64,000 nt of DNA from Favolaschia claudopus (Eukaryota > Basidiomycota > Agaricomycetes > Agaricales > Mycenaceae), in the NCBI GenBank assembly GCA_037176885.1, contig JAWWNJ010000116.1:682001-746000 (forward strand). Direction: 5' to 3'. Every line of letters begins with the position of its first letter. The stretch's first letter is position 1. Below the pieces are notes generated by a model. It did not search any database, was not told the DNA's origin, and saw only the letters and a program-made list of their open reading frames with translations. Made by a program: the position numbers and the translations under genes. Positions 41,406 through 52,769 of this stretch are shown piece after piece.

Positions 41406-41878
41406 GGAAAGCCCGCCGCGGACCGAGGCGATCGCCAAGAAGCCCGATAGTGCGCTCGCTGCGTCGTTCTACGCCGCCGCTGGGCGGGGCAAGCCCGAGC
41501 ACTGTCCTGATGACAGGCGGAGGGGTCCGCTCGCCGCGTCGGGGCGCCCCGACGCCGCCATATATATTTACAGTTGTACTCAATATATATATTGTGTTGA
41601 GAATATATTGCCTCATTCCTGACAATATATCGTCCCTCAGTCTACTCGATATATGGTCTCTGTTGACTCTATATTGGCTCAGGTCACTCTATATAGGTAA
41701 GTCTCTTCGAGTCTTTCACTCAATATATATGCTCCAACAACTCTCTATATATTGTCTCACTCAAGAAATTTCCTGTCTCCCTTTACTTCTTACGGGTGCG
41801 CTTGCATCTCATACCGGTACGTGTGTGTCTCATAAGGTATTTTGAATTTTTTTACAAAACGAACAGCATAGACTCGGA
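41380..41878 (-). mobile_element. AT-rich repeat element, copy 2
   Basis: Uninterrupted inverse-oriented counterpart of 25520-26940, ending ...ACAAAACGAACAGCATA at 41876. It contains the GC palindrome at 41536-41555 and the TATATAGAGTG strings. It serves as the empty-site reference for the MITE at 25642-26525. Confidence 0.8.
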
Positions 41879-41926
41879 GTCGATTGGCCTAATTTCAAAC
41901 TCCGCGCCCGGCCAATTGAGAATAGT

Positions 41927-41991
41927 ACCAGCCTGTATACGACCGACTCCCTCCCCACCTCAAAAGTCGGTTCCCCCGTATACAGGCTGGT
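41927..41991. repeat. 65-bp foldback with 15-bp perfect arms (copy 2)
   Basis: ACCAGCCTGTATACG at 41927-41941 pairs with 41977-41991. Compare copy 1 at 25220-25283. Confidence 0.85.
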
Positions 41992-42019
41992 TACGAGCCT
42001 ACCATAATCTTCGTAGGAG

Positions 42020-43226
42020 ATAAAAGGATAATTCAGTTTGGAAACCCCGGGTGCAGGTAGAACCCCTTTGGAGGAGCTTTAAAACGACGTTTCACGCCGT
42101 TTTAACCGAATGCCCAACTGGGGGAAAGTCGCTGAATAAAGTCATTGTCTTCGCTAATACATCGACTGGGAGCTCTGAAACGAAGTAGATATTGATATCG
42201 ATGCTAACAGACAAGATTCTGAGGTGACTAGCAAGGTTCTCCTCCAGAAATACTGTATACTTTCGACCAAAGGTTCACGGGTGTCACCCTTTGTTCACGA
42301 AGTCATCAGTTCATCAGATCAAAATTCCCTGTGGATGTTGTAGATTGAGCCAGAAAGTGCCAGAAGGACTGACTCATTTGCTTACTCACTCCAATGGGTA
42401 GTACCTAGTAGAATATTCTAGATATATTCTGTAGAGTATATAAGTAGCTCACTGGGACCTTAAGCCCCAGTGGATTGTAACCAATGGCCTAACAGCCGGG
42501 TGCTCAAGCTTACCGAATAGCAGAAATCACAACAGTGGCCCGGCGACAGCCGGGCCGCAAGTTTGCGACATTTTTTACCCTTTTTGGACGAAAAATTGCG
42601 AACGTCACCGTCACCACCACCAAAATTGGTCATCCCCAGTGTTGCGGTTGACCCGGGTCTTGACCTTGGGTCAAGATTTTTTTCGTGCCTGGGTACACTC
42701 ATATTCACGCACAAAAAGTCGACGAAAGTCACCAAAAGTTTGACAGCTTTTGATGGCAACACCACCAGCACGTAAAGGCACCCGCGGCATTGGGCTCTCG
42801 AGCCCTTTTATCGCGGTTTGCAGGCCAAAATCACTGGAACCAGATGGAAATGACTCTATTTGCCCGATGACTCCCATATTGAGTGAGCTTTTACCAATAT
42901 CCGCCAAAACGCGGCAATTGACCCATTTTAACTGATATTCTGGGACCAATTCACTGAAAACAATCCCTTTCTGGCCACAGACAACTGGTTTTTATAATGT
43001 GGGGGCATCCCAAATATTATTCTGCCTGAGTTACCGCTATTACCAGCAGTTTTGTAACAGCCACCCCTTGCGTTTTCCGCATCGAACTGAAAAGAGTAAC
43101 CCATATAGATACCTATCCTTAGACATCGGATAACATGAAATTACGTCAGAGAATTGCTGTCGCCCCCGGATCAGGTCACAGCTTCTACCAAATTACTCAC
43201 ACCACAGCTTTGGATTTTCGGAACCC
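42020..43226. other. no recognisable gene
   Basis: Contains TTGACCCGGGTCTTGACCTT, a set of overlapping small inverted motifs, near 42648. No coding sequence or repeat mate seen. Confidence 0.4.
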
Positions 43227-43228
43227 TA

Positions 43229-43830
43229 CAGTTGTGGACACACGATACTGACACATAAAATTATGTAATTAGTTTTGGCCGGAAAGTGTGCCAATCGACA
43301 GATCTCGTTGAGAGCTCTCTGTCCATGTATAAATCATCCAATTCTATCGAGCCGTTCGCCCCGCAAATGTCGAAACAAGTTACGGAACACTCAAAATTTT
43401 GGCCGCCGCTTACAAATCAAGATAAATCAATGAAAAAATATGGAATAGACGCGGATTAGCTAGTGGAATATGATTACCATTGAATGGAAACATTTTATCG
43501 AGCAGTTTCAGTGTCTTTCCCCGTTACATGTTGACAGCGGATATCCCAACAGTCTCAGGCTGTTATCCCATAAGGGGAAGTGCCATGTGACCTGTGGCGG
43601 TGCTCAGAAAAACGGATTTTTTTCACTCCGCGGAAATCGCCTCAAATGGCAAAACTGGAAAAAGGTTCTGGGCCAAAAATTTGGCCGCCGGCACTTTGTC
43701 GTAGGAAAAACTTCGGACCATGTTTTTTGAGCTCTTTGGGTAATTCTGAGCTCAGGAAACTTAAAATCGAGGTCCAAATAATTCTGGATCAGCGGCAACG
43801 TAAGTTGTTGTTATCGTGTGTCCACAACTG
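43229..43830. mobile_element. CAGTTGTGG-family MITE, intact copy
   Basis: CAGTTGTGGACACACGATA at the left and its exact inverse at the right, TA on both sides (43227-43228, 43831-43832). 602 bp, non-coding. It ends 38 bp before the ATG of the GTPase fragment. Confidence 0.9.
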
Positions 43831-43868
43831 TAGAACCCCCCGCCCGCCCTGTGCACGTCTGTTGCAGC

Positions 43869-44150
43869 ATGGACAGCCAAACTCTGCCTCTTGACCGTCT
43901 TCCCGAAGTCAGGTTCCGAGTTCTCGTTGCTGGCAGGGCTAACGCCGGCAAGACTACCATCCTGCAGCGGGTGTGCGAGACGACGGAGAGTCCAGAGGTC
44001 TACCGAGTTGTTATCGACAAGAATGCCAAAGAAACACGGGAGAGGGTACTTTGTAGTATCTTGGATTGCTCGAGTCGCATATTCACAAAGTAGCAGATCC
44101 AACTCGATCCTACATCCGAGGCGATTCACCATTGTCATCAAGCCGTTTTG
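43869..44150 (+). pseudogene. N-terminal fragment of a P-loop GTPase-like protein
   Basis: The ATG at 43869 opens RLPEVRFRVLVAGRANAGK-TT, a Walker A motif (G-x4-GKT), followed by ILQRVCETTESPEVYRVVID. From memory this is the start of a large agaricomycete family of G-domain proteins in which 'QLDPT' comes next. Here a plausible intron (GTACTT...GTAGCAG, about 44045-44096) leads to QLDPTSEAIHH. After that the similarity stops and no Walker B or NKxD-type motif follows, so the rest is lost. The TA-flanked MITE immediately upstream occupies the promoter position. Confidence 0.6.
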
Positions 44151-45335
44151 CCGGAAGCGCGGCAATTCTCGCCGCTCACCAGTCCCGCGCTTTTCTGCAT
44201 CTTTGGGGATGCCCTTAACATAAGGCATGCTTGATATATGCTGATATACTACATAGTGTACTTCCAGGATCTTTCTACGAATCTCCAAACATTCTTCAAG
44301 CGGGTAGCTGCTGTTTTGTCATCAAGTGAGTGCATTTGCATCTCTTCTGACCCGGTGTGCATGTAAATTTACGAACATACTTCACGGTGGTATTGGGTAG
44401 ATGTAGAATAAACTTTGAAATGGCTTGCTCCTCCATCTTTTGTGCTTTGAGGCCTCGAGAATGCTCGCAACGGTACTGATGAGTGTGGGAAGCCTTTCCA
44501 AATCAGGAAATTGATACTTCGGTCGCCGAACTGTCGGCTCATGGCTTATGTCTGTTGTCGGCAGCAAAAATATCAAGTTTATCAAGTTGAAAGAGAGGGG
44601 AGAAAGGGGAAAAAAGAGGGAGAGTATTGTATATATCTGAAGCCTGTTCCATTGATTTTTCGTGCCAAATTTTGCCTCTCAGAAGCTCTAGAAAATCAAC
44701 GCGAAAAGATATCAAGTTATTGGCCGATCCGAAAAATCAAGACTATCTCGAAGGGGCAGACTGCCCGAAGAGACATAAGCCCCAGCCAATCAATTTCAAG
44801 AAGCACTGATCATCGGTTCGGCATCTTTCGGGTCAGCGTCGCGTGGCTGTGTTGAGCTTCTTCCACCACCTCCTCCCGCCCGCTCGTCTGGTCCCAAAAG
44901 TTCTGCAACCCCTCCGCAACACCAAGCAAATTGTGTACAACTCCCGAAACCTTGTTTAGGCGCGTTTTTGTGAAGGAATCCGGCGATACAACGCCGAGGC
45001 ACGCGTTGTAAATTAGGTGCGTGTCTTATATCTTTTCCTCGTATTTTCCGCCGATTCCCTTCTAATTTTCAGCTTTTCGGCTTCAAAGTACACACACCCC
45101 GCCCCCCTGCCCCCCGCCCTTGTTGAACGTCGCGCGGTTGCCCTGCCAGCGCGCTGGAGCATCTTGGCGTCGCACCCACACCTTCTCATACACACACCCT
45201 CTGGCAGCAACCCGTCACCCCGGCCACTTGACACGCACAACGTCCACGCCACTCCACGCATCCTCACCGCTTCGGACTCACTCAACAGCGCCGGGATCTC
45301 TTCGACGCGACAACCCCGTCCCCCCATCAACCTCC

Positions 45336-45458
45336 TTCTGTCAGGGGAACCCCCCGCTTCCCTGACCCGCTCCGCTATTCCTTGCATCACTCCAGCCTTC
45401 TTGGGAACACTACTCCCTCCAGACATCCCCCTTTGTCACATCTTCCTCCTTCCAACCC
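45336..45458 (+). repeat. about 120-bp repeat, direct mate at 61081-61202
   Basis: CTGTCAGGGGAACCCCC then CCGCTCCGCTATTCCTTGCA, TCACTCCAGCCTTCTTGGGA and CCCTTTGTCACATCTTCCTC are shared, with about 90% or better identity by eye. Confidence 0.85.
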
Positions 45459-45911
45459 CCTGTTCCCTATTGCTGTAGAGGCCCATGCCACATGCTGTCC
45501 TTACGTACAGTATGCCTCCGTTCCCCTCCTCGACAGACTCCTGTCGACCCTGCGCTCCTACAGCTAGTGCTCAGCGCCACCCGGTTCCCGACTGGTCTTC
45601 CGGTCAGACTTCTAGCCCTCCGAGAGCTCTGGTACCCCGAGCTCCGGCCCTCCGGACTCCGGCTCCAGTTTCCCACGCTCCCCGGACCACAGGGTATCTC
45701 CGGGCCTTCGTCGGTCTACGATCTCTGGACCAGCATTGTGATCCTCCCTCTTCTGGGCATATCCCTGGCTCCCTGCTACTGTTGGATCATCTGATCATTG
45801 ATATCACATCATAGATGCTGTGCTACTACATAGTTCCCACACCCTGTGAGAAGTCACGCGTCACGCGCCCTTTTACTGTGACGCCTGAGCGTGGAGACTC
45901 CTTACTCTGTT

Positions 45912-45996
45912 CTCTAAGGATTCTCCCTCTGCCCAGGTGAGTAGACACTCTTCCTCTTGTTGTAGCTAGCCCTCTAAGGATTCTCCCTCTGCCCAG
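45912..45996 (+). repeat. 25-bp exact direct repeat, 60-bp step
   Basis: CTCTAAGGATTCTCCCTCTG followed by CCCAG starts at 45912 and again at 45972. Confidence 0.85.
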
Positions 45997-46845
45997 TGCT
46001 TGTTGGACTCTTGAGTACCTCGGGCCTCAGGCCCTGGCAGCTGTTGCCCTTACACCTTCCATCTACTTCCCTCCCTCCCCGTCTTCTCCCTCCTTTCCTC
46101 GTCCTCCGCATACACCTCTCTCCTTTCCTCTTCTCCCTTCTCCACCGCGGCCATTCGCCAATCAAGACTTAACAGGACCTTAAGCCAATTGCAGCCGTGC
46201 TGATTCCGTTTGAGGTGAGTTTCATATTCCTCTTTTTCTTTCGTTCGTTTGGGGGGAGAGGCGAAGGCGGCGTGGATCAGGGGGTGAGGGAAAGGGTGGC
46301 AGACTGCGGCGAGACGGGGTACATGCCGAAGTAGTCTGAGGGGTGGATTGAATTCATCGAGGAGGGGACCGGGCGAAGGTAGAGCAGACGACGCGAGAGA
46401 AGGGGTGAAAGAAGGGTGGGATAGAAGATGACGAGGAGGGAGGAGAACGAGCATGAAGTTTCGGAGATGGTGAGGAGGGCAAAACACAAGATGCGATGGG
46501 TTGATGGCGTCACGGAGAGGCGAGTTAGAAAGGGAAGTGAGATGCTCGCAGGGAGGGACGAGTGTGCGCGAGGGGCTGTTGGGGATGAGAACGCGCAGGC
46601 GATGTATGAAGAAGGGCAATGGAGGAGGGAACGACGCACGCGGGTGGGGCTCGCTGGAGCTGCTCGTCGTCGTCGTCGCCTGTACACGCTGGTGCTGCGC
46701 TCGTCGCGTGCGCACATGTTCCATCGGTACGTTACCGTCGCTTCAGAGTTGCGCCCCACTCACTCACTGTTGTCTCTTTACACAGTAATTGAAAGCAGTT
46801 TTAACTAGCACAATGTATAACTATGTACGCGCAAATCAATTCAAG

Positions 46846-48133
46846 TAAGGTAGGCGTCAGTCACTCACAACGAGCGGTCACATGACGTGTCACGTCACGC
46901 GTAACGCGGCAAAAATTTCGACACGAAAACAAAACCTGCTGGATTTTGGAGAGCATTTGGGAGTTGGAAATAACACGCGAAATGGGATGATCGCGGGCAT
47001 GATCGGGGGCATTTCCCACACTTGCCATCACCAGGCCGGGTACCGGATCAAGGTCTGAGTGCCTAACAAAGCCAAGTAACGCGTCGATTAAGTGTACTTG
47101 GGGGGTTCCAATGCGACAAACAGGCTGAAAACGCGACGTAATCTATTCTCTGTATAATGCAGACCTAACCTTCTATATTTTATGTATCGATACCATGGGA
47201 TCTACCAAACATCAAGTGAGTGTCTCGTTGTTGTCTAAGTTAGAAGAGGGGAGAGAACTCTTAAAATATAAATGCTCCACTGGTAGAGGTAACGCATACA
47301 CTTGTCAATAATGCCCTGACGAAGCTTGAATGAAGGCTTCTGCGCGGGCATTGTACACAAAATAATTATATCAAGAGATGGAGAGCCTGCCGGGGCCGGC
47401 ACGCGCGATGAGGACGACCGACAAACCTATGACGCATACAGTCTGTGACGAGCAAGACTCAGGGCCATGCGCTCCAACGAGCGGGAGTATATAACGAGCG
47501 GGGAGCAAGTTGAAGAAACAGCAGGCAGGAGCGCGTTGTGTATCTTTGTTTGGTAGCGGGCATCAGCTATTGTTGGCCTGTTGATGCCGATGGGATTGAT
47601 GGCGGCCTGAATCATGTCATTTCCAACTGCCGAATTTTGTGGGATTTTGCTCAATTTCAACGATTTTGAGGTCGAAAAAACTTTGGTCATTATGTAATCA
47701 TAACTGGAGATAGGATGAGATTTCTCTAGCCATTGTTGTATGATGCCCCAAGATGTTGCGCACTGCAGCCAATGTTCACGGTATAGCGTGTATGCTGTTG
47801 TGCTGGCGGGTTACCGGTAATTGATGGGATCCTACCCTATATGGTGCGTGGGAGCATTACATAAGCGGCAAATTTCGCCCTCGTCCCAAACCAAAATGGC
47901 TCCAATCGCTGAAAAACTCATTTCTGCATTCCAAAAAAATGGGTTGGAAGAATGGTCTACTGCTCCATCACAAGATAGTATTTCCAAATTCTGAGACCAG
48001 GGATGTCTTCCATTTGCTCAAATACACCATTTCTAGGTCCCACTTTTTACCGTAATGTTTTGTGGCTGGAGCTTAATGGCTGTCACACTTTGGTCATGTG
48101 ACCGCTCGTTGTAAGTGACTGACGCCTACCTTA
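46846..48133. mobile_element. 1.29-kb TIR element (TAAGGTAGGCGTCAG family)
   Basis: TAAGGTAGGCGTCAGTCACT at 46846 continues for 41 bases and is inverted at 48093-48133 with one mismatch. TA lies at both borders. It contains the palindromic core GTCACATGAC of the TIR and one minus-strand frame (47427-47690) without motifs. Probably a non-autonomous element. Confidence 0.85.
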
Positions 48134-48242
48134 TCGGCCTTTGTCCATATCGCCTGCTATCGAGTTCCTGTGTGGTCCGCCGCGGATGATATTTCGGTGA
48201 TAAGCATGTGTTTTGAGCAGACTTGAAAATGTAGTAAAAGGA

Positions 48243-48320
48243 TGGCTGCTGCTGGATTCGAACCAGCGCCTTTGGTCTTTTATCGCGAGACATGCAATAT
48301 TACCACTATGCTAAGCGGCC
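48243..48320 (-). tRNA. tRNA-like gene, anticodon uncertain
   Basis: On the minus strand the acceptor arm GGCCGCT pairs with AGCAGCC (one mismatch). The D arm contains TAGCATAGTGGTAAT, and the T arm GCTGG-TTCGAAT-CCAGC is perfect and matches the B-box GGTTCGAATCC. The anticodon stem GTCTC/AAGAC has one mismatch, and its loop GCGATAA would give GAT with C instead of the normal T at position 33. A diverged or pseudo-tRNA is possible. No T-run was noted immediately 3'. Confidence 0.6.
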
Positions 48321-48329
48321 GGACATCCA

Positions 48330-49450
48330 AGGCAGTGTGATAGGGACTACAATCAAGACCACGAGCCTGATCGGCAGCTGGATCATTGATTACCTTTTCA
48401 TCGGATACCCAGGTTCTCGCTCACACACATGAAAATTCTCTTTGAATGTATTTCATGTTGTAAATTTCTCTGATAAACGAGAACTTGGTCAGCCTATCAC
48501 ACTCTATGTGTTTTTTCTCCCTCGGTGAGTCAGGTAGTCCAATACATCTGAATTTTGGGTAGATTTCCATAGGTATAGTAAGTGAGCAGGGAAAATTCCA
48601 ACTACGTGGATTTAAAACTCACACAAAAATCCCGTGAATCGTGAAATTCACGCACCAATTAATTTACATCCACGGGCTTGGAATGAATGTGCGAGGGCGG
48701 ACTTAGTCACTTTCGAAAGAAATCGAGGTGGAATGTGGCTCGTGACAGCGTGTGAATGGTCTACGTTGGCGCTTGCCCAATCAGGCAAGAGCCAACAACG
48801 GATGCAAATGCAGACCCGTTTTGGATTGCAAATACAGTCTTGTTTCGGAATGCAAATACAGCCTTATTTTGGAACATCTCTCTTTCATTGAAATAGCCTG
48901 GCGAGACGGGATGAGAACCACTTTCTCTCCTCAATTCGGGATGCACTTTCGGGATGTTTTGTCGTGAAATTTAGCACCCCATCGTAAAACTCCTAATGGT
49001 TTGTGTTGAAATTCCTGATGTTGTGAAAAACATCAGGAATTTCATGCATTATTTGAGCGATTTCCAGGTGTATCAATTCACCCCATTTTTACCTGAATTT
49101 TACGCAGTCCACATAACCTCTCAATAGCCCAAATTCATGCAGTTTCATTCACTGGGTTTCTGCCTGAATTTTACCTAGTCAACGAGCCATCATACCAGGT
49201 GCATAGAGTACATATGTGCATTTTTGATTACGTGAATCTTAATTCACACAATATTCCCATGAATCGGGTTTGGCGCCCCAGTGAACCGAAACAAACCGTT
49301 TGTAATAACATGAATCTGAATAGTTCTACGACTCTGGTCGCCATTCCCATTTACCTGCCCTTCCCACCGCGGACCGTCTCTGGATGCTCACAAAGCACGA
49401 TTTTCGAGTGAGGCAGCTTCTAATGGACTTCTGCAGTTCTTTATCATAAC
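48330..49450. other. no gene; diverged direct repeat pair
   Basis: About 48603-48650 and 49228-49268 are similar in direct orientation (TACGTGRATYTTAA, CACACAA, TGAATCG). A 15-bp hairpin lies between them. Possibly relics of an element. Confidence 0.5.
49008..49043. repeat. 15-bp perfect hairpin
   Basis: GAAATTCCTGATGTT pairs with 49029-49043, loop GTGAAA. Confidence 0.8.
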
Positions 49451-50117
49451 TCAGACGTTTCGCTGAATAACTTGCCGTACCTTCCAAGACGAGTCGGACT
49501 CCATGCACCATGCGAACCTCTGAGAAAACTCAGCCATGATTTCTTGAATGCTTAGGGGCTGGTCCACCAGGACAAGTTTAAGAAGAAATGGCCATGTCCA
49601 TATGACCGGTTTTCTGAAGGTAGGGCCCTCAGGATCAATCAATGCCCTGATACTGTAAGCGGGGACATTGTGATAACTTATAAGCAATGCATACCATAGC
49701 CCATGTGCCAACGGGGCGCAAAGTTTGATGTTGTCTGTGAGATCCAACTGCAAATCACTGCATCTCGATTCCATTTTCTCACTCCAAATTGCAACGGCAA
49801 GCGGTGAACGATTGTAATAACAATTCGTCAGCGGTTGTTCTACATTAGTGCGAGCGCCGTAGCTTGGCGTAGGTCCCGACAACGATCTGAGCAGCCAGTC
49901 CTCTGCGATAATCAGCGCAAGGCGGGGACAGTAGTACTCGGATCAAGTATTTACCGGGGACCTGCACATTTCCTTCCAGTGAGGACCAAGCGTCTGAGTC
50001 CGAGGCCGACCAAGCAGTGTCAAAGTCTGCTATTGTGTTCGGGGTGGAGGGCATGATAGGCCCCCAAGGGTAATCATTACTCTGTAACGGGCAAAGTTTG
50101 TCTGTCGAAACTGTCAA
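49451..50117 (-). pseudogene. forkhead-like protein, interrupted by a stop
   Basis: Two exons join in frame: 50117-49955 (MTVSTDKLCPLQ...) and 49902-49451, across a 52-bp intron GTAAAT...TCGCAG with a GCTGAT branch-like site. The spliced product is about 200 codons. Its end reads RKPVIWTWPFLLKLVLVDQP, LSIQEIMAEFSQRFAW and DSSWKVRQVIQRNV-stop. Spacing and residues (KP...LI/LL...L-LxEIxxxFxxRFxW...WK...R..V/L) resemble a winged-helix forkhead domain up to recognition helix 3, where a TGA interrupts it; the frame then continues VMIKNC. The match is by eye and the N-terminal half is unrecognised. Confidence 0.4.
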
Positions 50118-50149
50118 ACAGCTGCGCTCTAGCCTTTGCCTTCAAAATC

Positions 50150-50809
50150 AATGGGAGTCCTACAGCAGCCGTGGCCGGCGGGGCTATAAAAGCCATGAGC
50201 GGGGACTGCATGCGCATGTTAGTATTCCATAGAAAAGTGCTTTGAATGAGGCTTACTGTAGGACTTCAAGGTGAGCTCAGGCGACCAGGTTACGGTAGCT
50301 TCCATGAAATGGGGGGGAATATCAACGCAGCCTCGATCTGTGTGTTGCTTTTATAAAGCGCGCATTGTTGACACATAAGCAATGGGAAGCAACAATGGAA
50401 GCATTTTTGATATAATTTGGCTATGCTTCTATGTCAACAATGGGGCCGAAAACCACCAGAAGCTTCGATGGAGAAGAATGGCGCACCTGCAAAGTCTCAA
50501 AAAAATCGGGATTTCCGTCTCAGAAACTCACTCGATCTGGTCAATTCAGGTTTGGACGCGCCCAGACTACTGTCGAATGATTGGGATCAAATCTGACGGT
50601 GAAGATTGCGCCGAAAATCTGCCCCAAAGATAATGGGCCGGAATTACCGAATCTGAACTAGCGCTCGACCTTCGAATGGAATGATCAATATCAAAAGAAT
50701 TGGAACGAACCCCAATATTGGGTACGGGCACAGCCAGTTCCGAAAGCGGCAGCTTTGGCCTTGTTTGGCTCGCAGGGGACCTCGGTTCCAACTTCCCAAA
50801 CTCTTCAAC
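50150..50809. other. no recognisable gene
   Basis: Short frames only. No repeat mate found. Confidence 0.4.
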
Positions 50810-50963
50810 TACTGTACTATTTCGATCAATTCGTCTCGCACGTGACTTTTTAATTTTTCCGACAAATCTCCAAATTCCGCTAAAATCGAAAGAAAATTAT
50901 TGGCGGGGTCCCCGGAAATCGGCTGTGACGCGTGACAGACGAATTGATCGAAATTGTACAGTA
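50810..50963. mobile_element. 154-bp MITE with TA target duplication
   Basis: TACTGTACTATTTCGATCAA at the left and its inverse at the right (one mismatch), with similarity through TTCGTCT. TA at both borders, so the termini are CTGTAC. Non-coding. Confidence 0.85.
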
Positions 50964-50969
50964 CTTACA

Positions 50970-52050
50970 ACCACATCTACTCGGTATTGACAAAAGTAAC
51001 CGTGAATCGACTCGTATGGTCCGAATATTGCAGTATGTAATAGGTTAAAATGCATCAGAATGTTCTCCTGCATGTTTTGAACGGCATCGGACAAAGGCCT
51101 GAACCAATCCATCAAGCACAACTTATTTCTCGGCGGATTCTAATTTGCAGCTGTTTTGCACTGTTTGTTGCAATACGTCCGGGTGCAAACCCGTTATAGC
51201 TTCCAAAATTCTCAAAAAGAGGATACTTTGTAATCGAACCTAATATTTATGTCATACTAGACAATGACGGTCCAGATGGTGTGATGAAAGGATTTGAACC
51301 TGCAAATGGACACAGGGTGATCGAGTAGAGGAAGAGGGAGGAGGCAGAACCAATTGCGATCGGAAACGATTAGCGGGAGGGACCTCCTCCTACTCCCCGT
51401 ATTGTGATTGCAAGTGCGACGGAATTGAAAAAGCCTGGCAAGGCCTTGGAGCACCTAATGGCCTTAGAAGGCCTAACAAGGTTCGAGGGTGACCTTATAA
51501 GGTGTAATAAGGTCTGTTAAGGTCCTCTCAGGCTGCCTTCCCGGAGGTTACAAAATTGAGTTGGGTTTGTTAGAGACATAGTTTTGGGACCTTTGTTACA
51601 TCTTTTTCAGCCGAAAATTCAGAGTTGTGTTGGTTTTGATAATTTGTGCTGTGATTGTATGCCAAGACTCATTGGACTGTTTCTGACCAGATTTTCAAGT
51701 AAACAACCGGCTTGAAATGTGCATATACTCACCCATACATGTTCTGATGAGCAAGCAATACTCTGAGCTCATGTTTTCGCGCATTAGAGGCAAACGCAGA
51801 ATGATGGAAATTTCCTTATATGGTAATGCATCTAATTTCGCCGCAGCGGCCCGAGCACGTTAATTGATCTCAACAACAACAACAACTGATCGGCAACAGA
51901 ACTGTATTTCCACTGGGGCCAGCCTATATTATTAGTATATATAGTGTACAGATTCTACAAGGTGATGAGTAATCAGCTTAGTAAGTGAATGATTCAGCGC
52001 TTTGGGGCACTTTCTGGCTCAATCTACAACAACAAGTAGCGTGGCAACTT
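50970..52050. other. no gene; AAGGYCT motif cluster
   Basis: 51437-51535 is listed separately. GGTTCAAATCC near 51290 (minus strand) resembles a tRNA B-box but has no A-box partner. Confidence 0.4.
51437..51535. repeat. cluster of degenerate AAGGCCTT-type motifs
   Basis: CAAGGCCTTG, TGGCCTTAGAAGGCCTAACA, GACCTTATAAGGTG, AATAAGGTCTG and TTAAGGTCC follow each other at roughly 10-15-base steps, many self-complementary. Confidence 0.6.
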
Positions 52051-52058
52051 CAAACTGG

Positions 52059-52760
52059 TTAATGAAGATTGGGAGCAATGGTAACTGTGGCGGGAGTGAA
52101 ATCAAGCAGTTGGGTAGGTACCGCGGTGGCGCCGAATCGAAAAGTGTTGTGCGGGAGACAATTGATGGTCGAGGCGGTACGGCATGTAAAGCTCACAATG
52201 AACGTCAGGTGGGCCATCCCTTCGAGTTGGATAAAGCGAACGGTGTTCGCGCCGGGTCTCACATAGTCGGTGATGTCCAGGGGCAAGCAAGGTTTCTAAG
52301 TGAGCCCGCAGACACATAATGAGACAGTACAGATAATCAAACCATTGACGTACTAGTTCCCATGGTAGCCAGCTTTTACCCCCTGCGTCGTCGTTCAAAT
52401 CAATGAACAATGTGCCATCTCGCGGCCAAGTTGTCTGTGCCCGGAAAGTATCCAAGGTGGCGCTGAGTTTCTTGCCCGACGAACTACTCAAAGCAGCGCA
52501 GTTGCACAGAATGGTAGGGAGGCAATAAAGGTCGACAGTGACCTGAGGCGAATCAATACTGGTCAAAAAAAATTAACATACGATCATAGGCATGGCCGGT
52601 CATCAATGGGAACGTACCAAGAACGAAGTCCCCCCTGCGAGAAAACGCCTTGTGGAATGAAGAATCTGGACTCTACAATGGTGGAACGCAGAGCAGCCAA
52701 CTGAACCACCAACAAACTAGGGATGTTACATGCTTCCCTCATCCGGAGGAACGACGACGG
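52059..52760 (-). pseudogene. PINIT-like fragment of a multi-copy basidiomycete gene
   Basis: Minus-strand exons: one of about 52566-52358 with GGKSWLPWEL preceded by TTWPRDGTLFIDLNDD, then an intron GTACGT...CTTAG, then KPCLPLDITDYVRPGANTVR and FIQLEGMAHLTFIVSF. A further upstream exon (GDFVLGTFPLMTGHAYD, about 52640-52585) is separated by a short intron ending TTGACCAG. The 'LDITDYVRPGxNxVRFxQLxxMxxxTFIV' strand pattern resembles the PINIT domain of SUMO ligases and a repeated agaricomycete family (from memory). No SP-RING (Cys/His) region follows and the C-terminus is unlike any relative I know, so it is treated as a fragment. Confidence 0.4.
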
Positions 52761-52769
52761 AGCTGATGC

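Larger units (their letters stand above)
44160..46845. other. no recognised gene; C/T-rich stretches
   Basis: Long C/T-rich segments (45080-45680, 46040-46150) keep many frames open in all phases without conserved motifs. It contains the 45336-45458 repeat and a 25-bp direct repeat (45912-45996). Confidence 0.4.

Noticed and set aside
45013..46750. Long overlapping open frames of 100-220 codons on both strands
   Set aside because: They arise from C/T-rich (G/A-rich) low-complexity sequence that lacks stop codons; no motif, intron or conserved block.
51280..51300. GGTTCAAATCC, a perfect tRNA B-box (minus strand)
   Set aside because: No A-box, acceptor stem or anticodon arm at the proper distance.
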